Shown: positions 43,776 through 53,201 of the stretch, piece by piece
Layout of the letters: each line of letters begins with the position of its first letter
Numbering within the stretch: position 1 is the first letter of the stretch
Source of the DNA: Gordonia oryzae
Lineage (GTDB): Bacteria; Actinomycetota; Actinomycetes; Mycobacteriales; Mycobacteriaceae
Direction: 5' to 3'
Length of the DNA stretch: 64,000 nt
Assembly: GCF_003797185.1 (NCBI RefSeq)
Contig: NZ_RKMH01000010.1
Location: 62,001 to 126,000, forward strand
Notes under the pieces: generated by a model
The model's input: only the letters and a program-made list of their open reading frames with translations
Databases searched by the model: none
What the model was told of the DNA's origin: nothing
Position numbers and translations under genes: made by a program

Positions 43776-45118
43776 GACCGCTTGCGGTCAGAATCGCTTC
43801 CGTTGCGGCCGGAATCCGGGGGGCTTGCGTCCCCGGGGTCGGGGTTCTCGCGGTCCGGCTCCGGCGCGTGACGGTCGGTGTCTGCATCGGGGTCGCCTAT
43901 CTCCGGGTCGAGAGGTAATCGATCCCAGATCGGCGGATCGGGGGCCGCCTCGAACGCCCCGTCGCCCTTGATCACCTCGGTGAGCGGGTTGCCGCACAGA
44001 TGACGGATCGCGGTGTTGGCGAAGGCGATCACCGGCACTGCGAGCAGACCGCCGACGATTCCTGAGGCAACAATGCCCGCGCCGATCCCGAGGACCACGG
44101 CAACCGGATGCAATCGCACCGAACGACCCATCAGGAACGGTTGCAGCACATGCCCTTCGAGTTGCATGACGCCGACGAGGATCGCGAGCACGATCACCGC
44201 GGTCAGCCAGCCCTGGGTGACCAGCGCGATGATCACGGCGAGAGTTCCACTGATCAGCGCACCGACAATCGGGATGAAGGAAAAGAGAAAAATCACCGTG
44301 GCCAGCGGAAGCGCCAGCGGCACACGGAGAATCGCCAGGCCGATCCCGATGCAGACGGCGTCGACGAGCGCAACCACGACGGTCGCACGCACGTACGCCA
44401 CCAGCGTTGCGAAACCGGCAAACCCCGCCGCGACGACCTTCTCCCGCGAGCTGCGGGGGATCAGTTGCGCACAGAACTCCCAGATCTGACCGCCCCCGTA
44501 GAGGAAGAAGATCATCAGGAAGAGCATCAACAGCAGGCCGGTGACAAGCTCGGTGGCGGTGGTCGCGGTGGCGAGTGCGCCGCTGGCGAGCTTTTCCTGA
44601 TTGTGCTGCATCAGGTCGATGATGTTGTTGCCGAGATGATTGACCTGCGAGGGGTCGATACCCAATGGCCCGTTGGTCAACCACTGTCGCGTCTGGTCGA
44701 CCGTCGCGACCACCTCATTGGTCAGCTGCGGGAACCCGTTGACGAAGGCCCGCCCGACAAATGCCAACACACCCGCGACCACTCCAAGCGCGGTGAACAT
44801 CACGATGACGACCGCCAGCGACCGCGGAACCCGACGGCGATTGAGGAAATCGACGGCGGGCGCCAAGAACGCCGACAGCAGGATCGCCAATGCCAGTGGC
44901 ACCGTGACCTCGTCGAACTGCTTGAACAACCGACCCACGACGTAGATCGCCACCAGGATCAGCAGAAGCCGCCAACTCCACTCGGCCGCCTTGCGAACCA
45001 TCGGATGTACCGACGACCGATCGAGGTCGGCAAGAGCCCAGCCCGGCTGGGACACACCCGGCTGGGACACCCTGTTACCGTCGCCGGTCGCCGAGCCCGC
45101 CGGGGAACCATCGTTCAC
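43772..45118 (-). CDS. AI-2E family transporter
   Basis: About 448 residues from GTG 45118; an ATG at 45001 (MVRKAAEW) would remove a 39-residue leader carrying a QPGVSQPGW repeat. Seven to eight membrane segments are seen with the AI-2E/PerM landmarks: LLSAFLAPAVDFLNRRRVPRSLAVV, a soluble helical insert VNHLGNNIIDLMQHNQEKL, FLFSFIPIVGALISG, and LEGHVLQPFLMGRSVRLHPVAVVLGI. The acidic C-terminal tail is DPDADTDRHAPEPDRENPDPG-like. M. tuberculosis Rv0205 occupies the same place beside mmpL3. Family members have been proposed to move autoinducer-2 or cations; the substrate here is unknown. It converges on mmpL3 with a 4-base overlap and is divergent from the UPF0104 gene. Confidence 0.88.
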   Translation of the reverse strand: MNDGSPAGSATGDGNRVSQPGVSQPGWALADLDRSSVHPMVRKAAEWSWRLLLILVAIYVVGRLFKQFDEVTVPLALAILLSAFLAPAVDFLNRRRVPRSLAVVIVMFTALGVVAGVLAFVGRAFVNGFPQLTNEVVATVDQTRQWLTNGPLGIDPSQVNHLGNNIIDLMQHNQEKLASGALATATTATELVTGLLLMLFLMIFFLYGGGQIWEFCAQLIPRSSREKVVAAGFAGFATLVAYVRATVVVALVDAVCIGIGLAILRVPLALPLATVIFLFSFIPIVGALISGTLAVIIALVTQGWLTAVIVLAILVGVMQLEGHVLQPFLMGRSVRLHPVAVVLGIGAGIVASGIVGGLLAVPVIAFANTAIRHLCGNPLTEVIKGDGAFEAAPDPPIWDRLPLDPEIGDPDADTDRHAPEPDRENPDPGDASPPDSGRNGSDSDRKRS

Positions 45119-45152
45119 AATTGTCAGCGTAGCGGTCGTTAGGGTGATGGCT

Positions 45153-46310
45153 ATGTCATCGGAGAATCCGTCGCTCGGCGCGCATCCGACATTGCGTCGC
45201 CGATTCTGGTGGCTCCGATGGGTCTTGCTCGCATTGGTGATCGCGATTCTCGCGGTCGAGGTAGCGCTGATGTGGCCGAAACTCGAGCGCGTCTGGCACC
45301 GTACGGGCGATCTGGACTGGGTGTGGCTGGTGGCGTGCATTGTTGCGGCCGTGCTCTCGATGGACAGCTTCGCCCAGGTCCAGCGGGCGCTTCTGCGTTC
45401 GGCCGGCGTGCGAGTCCGGCAGCTGCAATCGCTTGCGGTAGTGCTGGCGGCCAACTCGTTGTCCCAAACGATGCCCGGCGGGCAGGTGCTGGCGCCGGCG
45501 TTCACCTATCGCGAAACCCGCAAGTGGGGTGCCACGTCGGTCGTCTCGTCCTGGCAGGTGGTGATGTCGGGGTTGCTGGCGGGCGTGGGTCTGGCCGTCC
45601 TCGGTTTCGGTGGCGCGGTGCTCGCCGGCGCCAAGACCAACCCGTTCTCACTGGTGTTCTCCATCGTAGGTTTCGTCGCCGTCGCGCTCATCCTGCAGTT
45701 CCTGGCCACCCACCCCGAGTCGCTGCAGTCCACCGGCGAACGGGTTCTGGGCTGGTACAACGATCTGCGCAACAAGCCCGCGGACTCGGGTCTGGAGCGA
45801 TTCAACGAGGTCCTCGAACAGCTCCGAGCGGTGCAGTTGACCCGCCGCGACACCACCGTCGCGTTCAGCTGGAGCCTGTTCAACTGGGTCACCGACATCG
45901 CATGTCTGATGTTCGCGTGCTGGGCGATCGGCGCGCACCCGTCGATCTCGGGGGCGATGGTCGCCTACGCCGCCGGCAAGGCGGTGGGCACCGCGGTGCC
46001 GCTGCTGCCCGGCGGAATCGGTGTCGTGGATGCGGTCCTGGTACCGGCGTTGACCACCTCGGGCATCCCGGCCGCAGACGCGCTGACCGCCGTCCTGATC
46101 TATCGAATCGTCAGCTACGTCCTGATCGCAGCAGTCGGATGGGTCGTCATCCTCGCGAAGTTCCGGACGGGCATCCATGACAAGGGAGAAATCGAGGCCA
46201 CCTACAACCGCGAGCACCCGAGGGTGATCGACGAGCTCGAGGATCGGGACAAGACCGGCATATCCGACCACACGCCGCGCGCCGAGGACCCGCCCAGATC
46301 CGCCGAATGA
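45153..46310 (+). CDS. UPF0104 / MprF-type flippase-domain membrane protein
   Basis: 385 residues from ATG 45153, with AGGGTGA upstream; ATG 45147 is an alternative. There are eight hydrophobic segments in the lysylphosphatidylglycerol-synthetase N-terminal (flippase) pattern. Landmarks are LAANSLSQTMPGGQVLAPAFTYRETRKWGAT, WSLFNWVTDIACLMFACWAIG, GKAVGTAVPLLPGGIGVVDAVL and YRIVSYVLIAAVGWVVI. The synthetase half found in MprF is absent, so the protein would act as a stand-alone lipid transporter or membrane factor; the lipid is unknown. Rv0204c has the same place and size. The DUF3054 gene overlaps its stop (ATGA), so the two are coupled. Confidence 0.87.
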   Translation: MSSENPSLGAHPTLRRRFWWLRWVLLALVIAILAVEVALMWPKLERVWHRTGDLDWVWLVACIVAAVLSMDSFAQVQRALLRSAGVRVRQLQSLAVVLAANSLSQTMPGGQVLAPAFTYRETRKWGATSVVSSWQVVMSGLLAGVGLAVLGFGGAVLAGAKTNPFSLVFSIVGFVAVALILQFLATHPESLQSTGERVLGWYNDLRNKPADSGLERFNEVLEQLRAVQLTRRDTTVAFSWSLFNWVTDIACLMFACWAIGAHPSISGAMVAYAAGKAVGTAVPLLPGGIGVVDAVLVPALTTSGIPAADALTAVLIYRIVSYVLIAAVGWVVILAKFRTGIHDKGEIEATYNREHPRVIDELEDRDKTGISDHTPRAEDPPRSAE

Positions 46311-46846
46311 CGGAGCGGGTTCGGCCTGACGAGGATTTCGGGCTACCGTGGATGACCATGTCGAGTCCTGACATGGCCACCAGGGGGCCCCGGTCCCACT
46401 CACAGGCGTCTGCACACGTGCGGTTGCCGGTCACCGCACTCGTCGATATCGTCGCCGTCACCGTGTTCGTGCTGATCGGTCGGGCCTCACACCACAACGG
46501 TTTCAACCCGCTCGGTGTGGCTCAGACGCTGTGGCCGTTCCTCGCCGGTACAGCGGTCGGCTGGTCGATCGTCTACGTCTACTCCCACGTGCGTTCCAGC
46601 GATTGGTTCGGTCGCGACTTCCGCCCGGAGCGCCTGGCACCGGCCGGGTTGGCCATCTGGTTCTGCACCGTCACCGTCGGCATGATCCTGCGGTATCTGC
46701 TCCACGAGGGCACCGAGGCGAGCTTCATCATCGTCGCGACACTGTTCCTCGGCCTGGTCGTCCTGGGCTGGCGGGCGCTGGCGGCTCTCATCCTGCGGCG
46801 CACGGCGACTGCCGAAGCACCCCGGCCGGCCGACGCCGCGCAGTAG
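46307..46846 (+). CDS. DUF3054 membrane protein
   Basis: 179 residues with the start overlapping the UPF0104 stop. An in-frame ATG at 46358 would shorten the leader, but the ATGA overlap argues for translational coupling at 46307. Four membrane segments are seen: VTALVDIVAVTVFVLIGRASH, FLAGTAVGWSIVYVYSHV, GLAIWFCTVTVGMILRYLL and FIIVATLFLGLVVLGWRAL. The first contains the DUF3054 signature DxxAVxxFVxIGRxxH. The function of the family is unknown; it is widespread in actinobacteria as a small polytopic protein. The DNA between the stop and the convergent next gene is only 46 bases. Confidence 0.87.
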   Translation: MTERVRPDEDFGLPWMTMSSPDMATRGPRSHSQASAHVRLPVTALVDIVAVTVFVLIGRASHHNGFNPLGVAQTLWPFLAGTAVGWSIVYVYSHVRSSDWFGRDFRPERLAPAGLAIWFCTVTVGMILRYLLHEGTEASFIIVATLFLGLVVLGWRALAALILRRTATAEAPRPADAAQ

Positions 46847-46892
46847 CCGGTCACCATCGGGCCTCGGTCCACACCGGGTCGCAAGTGATGAC

Positions 46893-48530
46893 TCAGTTGA
46901 TCCGGAAGTACTTCTGCGCCACCTGCAGTGCTGCGGTCCCCGACTTCGGCCCCTCGGTGTAGATGACGATGACCTTGCCGCCCTGGACGCCGACGAACCA
47001 CCCAGGACCCTCGGGCCCGTTGGTGCCGACGAGCGCACGCAGGCCGGGAGCGCTGGTGAGGTCACTGGCGTCGCCGGACTTGGCGGTGCTCCTCATCGCG
47101 GCCCAGATCGGAGTGGTCAGTCCGGCATCGAGATTTCCCAGCGACCCTCCCGCGACCTTGGTCGGCACACCGTTGATGACGTAAGGCGCCACCGAGCTCA
47201 TCGCGCCCGACGCACTGCGCGCCATCGCCACCCCGAGCGCGGCCATGTTGGTCATCGACATTCGCGATGCCGCCGACTGCAGGTCGATGGTCGCGACGCC
47301 CGACCCCTTGGTCGGTGCGCTGGCGCCGGGGATGGTGAACTGCACACCCAGACCGAGCCGATCGAGTATCTGATCGGTGGTCTCCTGGTTCGCGCGGGCC
47401 GACTTGTCGACGGCGGCGAGCACCGGGTCGAGTGTGGTACCGACGGGGTAGGCGGCGTCGAGGTTGTTGCCCCGGTCGGCCGCGTAATCATTCTGTGCCA
47501 CACCGAGAATCGCCCCGGACTTGGCATCGAGCGCCATGATCGTCGCCGGCTGGCCGACCTCGACGGCGGCGTCACCGAGACTGAGCTGGACGCCCTGATC
47601 GACCGAGGTGGACACGGCAGGCCCGGGCGGGCCCTGCTCGCCGTCGAGCCGCTGCGGGGCCAACCCCGGCCCGACCATCTGCACCTGCCAACCGGCGGTG
47701 GCGTCTCGGATGGCCTGCCAGTAATTGGTCAGACCCGCCTCCAACGGTGAAGACAGGCGCCGATCGGCCATGACGAGCATGCCTGCCCTGCGCACCGTGA
47801 CCCCGGGCACCGACGCCGGGTCACGCCTGAGAACAGCCATGTCGGAGTTGCGGAGGGTGACCGCGGTGATGGCCTGACCCGGCGTCTGGGCCAGCTTCTG
47901 ATTGATCACCGAGGTAGTGATCAACGGGGCGATCGGGGCGAGCGCGTTGGCCAGGGCCGCCGCCGACGAGTTGAGGTTGCGGGTCTGGGTGGGGTCGAGG
48001 ACGATCTCGTTGACCGGCTGCAAATACATGAAGGTCTTGCCGGAGCGGCTGGTGACCGTCGGCGCCGGTGTGGCATCGGTGCGGATCTCCCGCAGGTTGC
48101 CGCCCGCCGGCAGCCCCGGATAGATCACGGCCGGATCCCAGGTGACCTTCCACCCGGTCGACAGGTGCCGCGCACCGCCGGAGGTGGTCGAGGTGAAGCT
48201 GTGGTCGGCGTCGAACTTCCACGTCGTCTGCAGCGAGAACGAGGCGGTGCCGTCGCTGTATTCGACGGGCTTGCGGACCTCGACGTCGACCTCGCGGGCA
48301 TTCATCGCCTGGAAGGTCTGGGTGAAGGACTCCCCGGCCTGACCGGGTGCGGTGGTCAGCGACGCCGTCGCCGCCGCGTCCTGGCGTCCCCACGCGGCGG
48401 CGAAGGCATTGATCGCCGCCTTGGCTCCGGTGTCGGGGGTCGGCGCGACCAACTCCTTGATGCCGAATGCGGCCGCACAGATCAGCACGACGCACGCGGC
48501 CAGCACCGCCCACTTCACACGAGAACCCAT
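46893..48530 (-). CDS. Penicillin-binding-protein-like protein lacking the catalytic Ser and Lys
   Basis: 545 residues from ATG 48530. One membrane segment is followed by an NTF2-like (MecA-N) domain at about 38-145, a dimerisation-type domain, and a transpeptidase-like domain from about 320. In the domain's first motif, active enzymes read YPPGS-x-x-K; here it is YPVGTTLDP with Thr365 and Asp368 in place of Ser and Lys. A SMTN sequence stands near the place of the SxN motif, and no KTG is evident before the C-terminal strands GWFVGVQGGKVIVIYTEG. The fold is therefore kept but the acylating machinery is lost, suggesting a scaffold or regulator of wall synthesis on the outer face. The gene converges on DUF3054. 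Confidence 0.8.
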   Translation of the reverse strand: MGSRVKWAVLAACVVLICAAAFGIKELVAPTPDTGAKAAINAFAAAWGRQDAAATASLTTAPGQAGESFTQTFQAMNAREVDVEVRKPVEYSDGTASFSLQTTWKFDADHSFTSTTSGGARHLSTGWKVTWDPAVIYPGLPAGGNLREIRTDATPAPTVTSRSGKTFMYLQPVNEIVLDPTQTRNLNSSAAALANALAPIAPLITTSVINQKLAQTPGQAITAVTLRNSDMAVLRRDPASVPGVTVRRAGMLVMADRRLSSPLEAGLTNYWQAIRDATAGWQVQMVGPGLAPQRLDGEQGPPGPAVSTSVDQGVQLSLGDAAVEVGQPATIMALDAKSGAILGVAQNDYAADRGNNLDAAYPVGTTLDPVLAAVDKSARANQETTDQILDRLGLGVQFTIPGASAPTKGSGVATIDLQSAASRMSMTNMAALGVAMARSASGAMSSVAPYVINGVPTKVAGGSLGNLDAGLTTPIWAAMRSTAKSGDASDLTSAPGLRALVGTNGPEGPGWFVGVQGGKVIVIYTEGPKSGTAALQVAQKYFRIN

Positions 48531-49139
48531 AGTCACAATTTTCACTCTAGTCACACGCGATTTCGATCCCGTGGGCTTGCAGTCGGGATTCGGACCGGTC
48601 ACGATCGTGTCTCGTGCTGCGGTTTTGTCACCGACGACCGTCTTCGTCAGTGACACGACACCCACGTCGGACACGCCGCCCGTCCCGCTGTCGCGTGCCG
48701 CAGGAGCCGCGAGTGTCGACGTGAACGACCTGGGCGGAGCGTCGGGGCGCGAGTGCTTGGCAGTACGCACGAGGTCTGGGCACACGGCGTCGGGTCCCGA
48801 CGCCGTGGCGAACCGAGTACTCGATCGCGGAGGCATGTCACGCGCGCGGGGGCGCGTGGTCGGCGGCGGCGGTTGCCGCCGTAGCGCTCCGACCGCCCAC
48901 TCCGAGGCCGGAGCTCCAGGCACCGCACGCTTGTTGGCGGCGGGTGAGCGGCCGGGGGAGCGGACCGGCGTTCTGTCGTCGAAGCGGCGATCCCGCGGCC
49001 CGCGAGGTGCGGGCCGCGCCTCGGCGTCGTCGTTCGCGGCGCGATGACGGCCCGACGTCGAACGTGGCGGGGGCTGCGGGGTGCGGGCAGCGCGCGACCG
49101 GCCTGAATCCACGCTGTTCTCCGATGCCCATAATGGGTT
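48531..49139. other. 609-bp region between the PBP-like and pirin genes
   Basis: The two flanking genes start outward from here. Long open frames exist on both strands. The one in the frame of the PBP-like gene would add a basic Pro/Arg-rich N-terminal extension, similar in style to those of some mycobacterial PBPs. I left it out because the codons just before ATG 48530 lose the usual GC-rich third positions and no start or ribosome site stands out. I see no RNA gene or repeat. Confidence 0.45.
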
Positions 49140-49904
49140 ATGGGCTACACGGTTATTCGGGCCGGAGACAGGAGCCTGACGGCGACCGCCTGGCTCACCT
49201 CCTACCATTGCTTCTCCTTCGGAGATCACTATGACCCAGCCAACACCCATCATGGTGCCCTGATTGCCTCCAATGAGGAGTTCTTGCCGCCCGATTGCGG
49301 ATTTGGATCACATCATCATCAAGAATCCGAAATCGTCACATGGGTGAGCTCGGGCTCGCTGGTCCACCGTGACTCCGCCGGTCATGCGGGCGTGGTGGTC
49401 CCCGGCCTGGCCCAACGCATGAGCGCGGGACACGGTATCGACCACTCCGAGCGCAACGACCCCTGGCCCGATCTGCCGGGGTCGGGTACCTCGACCACGC
49501 ACTACGTGCAGATGTGGGTCATGCCCGACAGTCATGGCCTGTCCCCCTCCTACGCCCAGCGCGACGTCTCCGCGGAGCTGTCCACCGGTGCCCTGGTGAC
49601 GGTGGCCTCCGGCGACCCCGCCCACGAGGCAGCCATTTCGATCGCGAACGCCGGCGCGACACTGTATGCCGCCCGGCCCCCGTCGGGCTCGACGATCCAG
49701 CTCCCCGGGGCACGGTTCACCCATCTGTTCGTCGTCACCGGGTCAGTGGACTTCTCGGTGGACGCCGACGACCCGCGGGCAACCATCGAACTCGGCGCCG
49801 GGGACGCCGCCCGCGGAAAAGACGTCGGCGACGTGGTGCTGACAGCCGGCGAAAACGCCGAGATTCTGCACTGGGCGATGAACTCGGCACTCGGAGAGTT
49901 CTGA
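49140..49904 (+). CDS. Pirin-family bicupin protein
   Basis: 254 residues, two cupin domains. The N-terminal metal site is visible as FGSHHHQESEIVTWV, with downstream AGHGIDHSERND giving the remaining His and Glu ligands. The second cupin is degenerate, as usual. Pirins of the YhhW type can have quercetin dioxygenase activity and others act as redox-dependent cofactors; the true substrate here is unknown. The protein is cytoplasmic with no leader. The ATG at 49140 immediately follows the inverted repeat CCCATAATGGG (49127-49137), which may be an operator or chance. The nearest downstream gene is on the other strand. Confidence 0.88.
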   Translation: MGYTVIRAGDRSLTATAWLTSYHCFSFGDHYDPANTHHGALIASNEEFLPPDCGFGSHHHQESEIVTWVSSGSLVHRDSAGHAGVVVPGLAQRMSAGHGIDHSERNDPWPDLPGSGTSTTHYVQMWVMPDSHGLSPSYAQRDVSAELSTGALVTVASGDPAHEAAISIANAGATLYAARPPSGSTIQLPGARFTHLFVVTGSVDFSVDADDPRATIELGAGDAARGKDVGDVVLTAGENAEILHWAMNSALGEF

Positions 49905-50039
49905 ACGCAGATTTCGGGGAGTCCTGGGGTGATCGACTGCTTTCAGTCAATTCTCCCATCGACGCGCTCGCTGAACTGGGCTTTTGCGGTCAATCGACTC
50001 GCCGGATGACTGAAAACAGGCGACAAGTGCTCAACGAAA

Positions 50040-50507
50040 TCAGTACCGGCGCCCGACCAGCTGCGCGCGGACCCGCCTGTTGTGTTCGCTGGCCGCCGAG
50101 CACGCCCAGACCATGCACCCGATCCACGCCAGAAACAGCGGAATCCCCACCGTGACGATCGACAGCAGTGCGGCCAGGACGTACACGCCCAGCATGACCA
50201 GCCCGCCGGTGACCGTGGAGTAGAACATGCCGAGCGGGCCGAAGAAGAAGGTCAGGACCAGCGCGACACCGACGCTCTTCTCGCTGCCGACCACGACGAC
50301 CGGCGTGTACTGGCCGACGGGCACCGGAACCGGCACGTACCCATACGGGGCCGGTGACGGGTACACCGGACCGACGACCGGCGGCGGGGCCGGAGCGGGC
50401 GGGGCCGCCGGGAGCCACTGGCCTGCGGACGGCAATTGTCCCGAGGACTGGTGCCCCGACGGGAACTGACCGGAGGGCGGAGGCGAATCAGGAATCTCGG
50501 GATACAT
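50040..50507 (-). CDS. TM2-domain membrane protein with Pro-rich leader
   Basis: 155 residues from ATG 50507. About 70 residues of Pro/Gly/Ser/Gln-rich cytoplasmic leader (PSGQFPSGHQSSGQLPSAGQ) are followed by the TM2 domain: KSVGVALVLTFFFGPLGMFY, a short turn, then GLVMLGVYVLAALLSIVTVGIPLFLAWIGCMVWAC. The TM2 family forms a two-segment hairpin and often joins a variable soluble part; its function is not known. The tail ASEHNRRVRAQLVGRRY is basic. The gene is divergent from zmp1 with about 117 bases between starts. Confidence 0.83.
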   Translation of the reverse strand: MYPEIPDSPPPSGQFPSGHQSSGQLPSAGQWLPAAPPAPAPPPVVGPVYPSPAPYGYVPVPVPVGQYTPVVVVGSEKSVGVALVLTFFFGPLGMFYSTVTGGLVMLGVYVLAALLSIVTVGIPLFLAWIGCMVWACSAASEHNRRVRAQLVGRRY

Positions 50508-50624
50508 GGCGTGCAACTTACCCAGCACCACCGACAGCCGCCCGCCAAACGCAAGACCCGACTCGATCTCGTCCGAAGCCCTACTCGACCATGCCGGCTG
50601 ACGAATCGCCACGGCGGTGACAGG

Positions 50625-52619
50625 ATGGACCGTGTGACCGTGTCGAATACTTCTCTGCCCCCTTCTGGACTGGACCTCGACTGGGTCGACGACGCCGTGC
50701 GCGTCCAGGACGACCTGTTCACCCACGTCAACGGCAAGTGGTTGGAGTCCCACACCATCCCCGAGGACCGATCGGTCGACGGCGCCTTCCACGTGCTGCG
50801 TGATCACGCCGAGGAAAACGTCCGCGACATCATCGTCGAAGCCGCCGGATCGAATCCCGAGAGCGGCACCGACGCCGCCAAGATCGGCGATCTCTACGGC
50901 TCCTTCATGGACACCGAGCACATCGAAGCGCTCGGCATCGGCCCGATCTCCGGAGAGCTCGAGGCCATCGCCGCGATCTCCGACGTGAGCGAACTCTCCG
51001 CGCACATGGGTCGGCTCCAGCGGCACGGCGTCGGCGGGCTCTTCGGGTTCTACGTCGACACCGACGCTCGCCGGTCCGACCGCTACCTCCTGCACGTCGT
51101 ACAGTCGGGACTCGGGCTGCCCGACGAGTCCTACTACCGCGAGGACAAGCACGCCGAGACGCGCGACGCCTATCGGGCGCATGTGTCGAAGATGTTCACC
51201 CTCGCCGGCTTCGACGATGCCGTCGACCGGGCGGCCACGGTACTGCGTCTGGAGACCGCGATCGCCGACCACCACTGGGACGTGGTCCGCCGTCGCGACG
51301 CGGAGCTCACTTATAATCTGATGAGTCTCGACGAGTTCGGTTCTGCGGCATCGGGTTTCGATCTACACTCGTGGCTCGGCGGTTTGGGCACGGACGGCGA
51401 CACCACATTCGCCGAGGTGGTCGTGGGGCAGCCGTCCTTCGTCACCGGCGCCTCGACGCTCGTCGCCGAGGTCCCCGTGTCGGACTGGACGACCTGGTTG
51501 TCGTGGCGATTGCTGCGCACAGCGGCGCCATATCTGTCCACAGTGTTCGTCGAGGAGAATTTCGATTTCTACGGTCGCACCCTGACCGGCGCGGAGACCA
51601 ACCGGGACCGCTGGAAGCGGGGCGTGGGCTTCGTCGAGAACGCGATGGGCTTCGCCGTCGGACGACTGTACGTGGCCGAGCATTTCCCGCCCGAGGCCAA
51701 AGCGCGGATGGATGAACTGATCGGCAATCTCGTCGAGGCTTACCGTCGCAACATCTCCGAGTTGGAGTGGATGACCCCGGCCACCCGGGAGAAGGCCCTG
51801 ACCAAGCTCGGCAAGTTCACCCCCAAGATCGGCTACCCGGCGCGCTGGCGCGACTACGGCGCCCTGAGCGTCGACCGTGGCGATCTCATCGGAAACGTCG
51901 CGCGGGCCGCGTCTTTCGAGCAGGATCGGGAGTTCGCGAAGATCGGCACACCGGTCGACCGCGACGAGTGGTTCATGACGCCGCAGACGGTTAACGCCTA
52001 CTACAACCCCGGGATGAACGAGATCGTCTTCCCCGCGGCCATCTTGCAGCCACCGTTCTTCGATCCCGATGCCGACGACGCCGCCAATTACGGCGGCATC
52101 GGCGCGGTGATCGGTCACGAGATCGGCCACGGGTTCGACGATCAGGGCGCCAAGTACGACGGCGACGGCAACCTCGTGAACTGGTGGAGCGAGGCCGACC
52201 GTGCCGAATTCTCCACTCGCACCCGCGCACTCATCGATCAATACAACGAGTTCACACCCGAGGGTCTCGACGAGCAGTACAAGGTGAACGGCGAGTTCAC
52301 CATCGGCGAGAACATCGGCGACCTCGGCGGGTTGTCGATCGCGCTCGTCGCCTACGATCTCGCGACCTCGGGGACCGACGTGCCGGAGATCGACGGCCTC
52401 ACCGGAACTCAGCGGGTCTTCTACAGCTGGGCGCAGATCTGGCGCACCAAAGCCCGTGCGGCCGAGGCCATCCGCCGACTGTCGATCGATCCGCACTCGC
52501 CGCCGGAGTTCCGCTGCAACGGGGTCGTCCGGAATATCGACGGGTTCTACGATGCGTTCGGCGTCACCGAGGGTGATGCCCTATTCCTCCCGGACGCCGA
52601 CCGTGTCCGGATCTGGTGA
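50625..52619 (+). CDS. zmp1: M13-family zinc metalloendopeptidase Zmp1
   Basis: 664 residues from ATG 50625 (GTG 50634 possible), like M. tuberculosis Zmp1 (663, Rv0198c). The neprilysin fold is complete: the substrate motif NAYYNP, zinc motif HEIGH with His498, Glu499 and His502, and the third ligand Glu562 in GENIGDLGG. RCNGVVRNIDGFYDAFGV matches the conserved C-terminal RVNGxxxNxxxFxxAF. There is no signal peptide or membrane segment, as in mycobacterial Zmp1, which is nevertheless found outside the cell. It cleaves peptides; in M. tuberculosis it affects inflammasome responses. The potassium-channel gene that follows begins inside its last codons. Confidence 0.95.
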   Translation: MDRVTVSNTSLPPSGLDLDWVDDAVRVQDDLFTHVNGKWLESHTIPEDRSVDGAFHVLRDHAEENVRDIIVEAAGSNPESGTDAAKIGDLYGSFMDTEHIEALGIGPISGELEAIAAISDVSELSAHMGRLQRHGVGGLFGFYVDTDARRSDRYLLHVVQSGLGLPDESYYREDKHAETRDAYRAHVSKMFTLAGFDDAVDRAATVLRLETAIADHHWDVVRRRDAELTYNLMSLDEFGSAASGFDLHSWLGGLGTDGDTTFAEVVVGQPSFVTGASTLVAEVPVSDWTTWLSWRLLRTAAPYLSTVFVEENFDFYGRTLTGAETNRDRWKRGVGFVENAMGFAVGRLYVAEHFPPEAKARMDELIGNLVEAYRRNISELEWMTPATREKALTKLGKFTPKIGYPARWRDYGALSVDRGDLIGNVARAASFEQDREFAKIGTPVDRDEWFMTPQTVNAYYNPGMNEIVFPAAILQPPFFDPDADDAANYGGIGAVIGHEIGHGFDDQGAKYDGDGNLVNWWSEADRAEFSTRTRALIDQYNEFTPEGLDEQYKVNGEFTIGENIGDLGGLSIALVAYDLATSGTDVPEIDGLTGTQRVFYSWAQIWRTKARAAEAIRRLSIDPHSPPEFRCNGVVRNIDGFYDAFGVTEGDALFLPDADRVRIW

Positions 52620-53166
52620 ACCGCATCGCCGTCGGCTGATCGGCGGCCACGAGGTCACCCGCCTCGAGATGGCCGCCGGCGTGGTTCGGCCGATCGCGGC
52701 GGGCGTGATCTTGCTGTGCGGGTACTTCCTGTTGCCGATCAACGCCGCGAGCAACTCCAAGACCCTGGGGTTCGTGGTCGGCGTTGCTTTGCTGATCGCG
52801 TTCTGCGGCTACGAGATCCACCATTTTTTACACTCGCCGTACCCGGTGGTCACCGCCCTCGAAATGTTGGTGGCGCTGGCCACGTTCTACGTGATCGCCT
52901 TCGCGACAGTCTATTTCATCTACTCCGACTATGATCACGGTAGTTTCACCGAGAAACTCACCCGGATCGACGCGCTGTACTTCAGCCTGACGGTGTTCAC
53001 CACCACCGGATTCGGCGACATCACCGCCGTCGCGCAGGAGACCCGTGTCGCAGTGTCGATCCAGATGGTCAGCACCTTGGCCCTGCTCGGCCTCGGAATC
53101 CGGTTCCTGAGCCTGCTGGTCAATGCACGACGCACACCGACCGGCCACGAAGGGCCGGTCGGCTAG
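52606..53166 (+). CDS. Two-pore-helix-type potassium/ion channel family protein
   Basis: About 186 residues from GTG 52606, which overlaps the end of zmp1; ATG 52669 is an alternative. Four hydrophobic segments are visible, the last two enclosing a pore loop, LYFSLTVFTTTGFGDITA, whose TTTGFGD is a variant of the K+ selectivity filter (TVGYGD). The filter Phe-for-Tyr change is common in bacterial channel proteins. No RCK or other ligand domain follows. The hairpin at the end of the gene would terminate the zmp1-channel transcript. Confidence 0.82.
   Translation, partial: SGSGEPHRRRLIGGHEVTRLEMAAGVVRPIAAGVILLCGYFLLPINAASNSKTLGFVVGVALLIAFCGYEIHHFLHSPYPVVTALEMLVALATFYVIAFATVYFIYSDYDHGSFTEKLTRIDALYFSLTVFTTTGFGDITAVAQETRVAVSIQMVSTLALLGLGIRFLSLLVNARRTPTGHEGPVG
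53137..53162. terminator. Hairpin at the end of the channel gene
   Basis: Perfect ten-base arms CCGACCGGCC and GGCCGGTCGG around ACGAAG, overlapping the final codons. It lies between converging genes and may end both transcripts. Confidence 0.7.
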
Positions 53167-53201
53167 CGCGGTGTCACACTTCGGTGTCGAACCCCCGCAG
53201 G

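Noticed and set aside
48531..49253. N-terminal extension of the PBP-like protein to 786 residues
   Set aside because: The frame is open, but a start at ATG 48530 puts the membrane segment at the N-terminus as expected; the upstream codons near it lose third-position GC. Left open as a possibility only.
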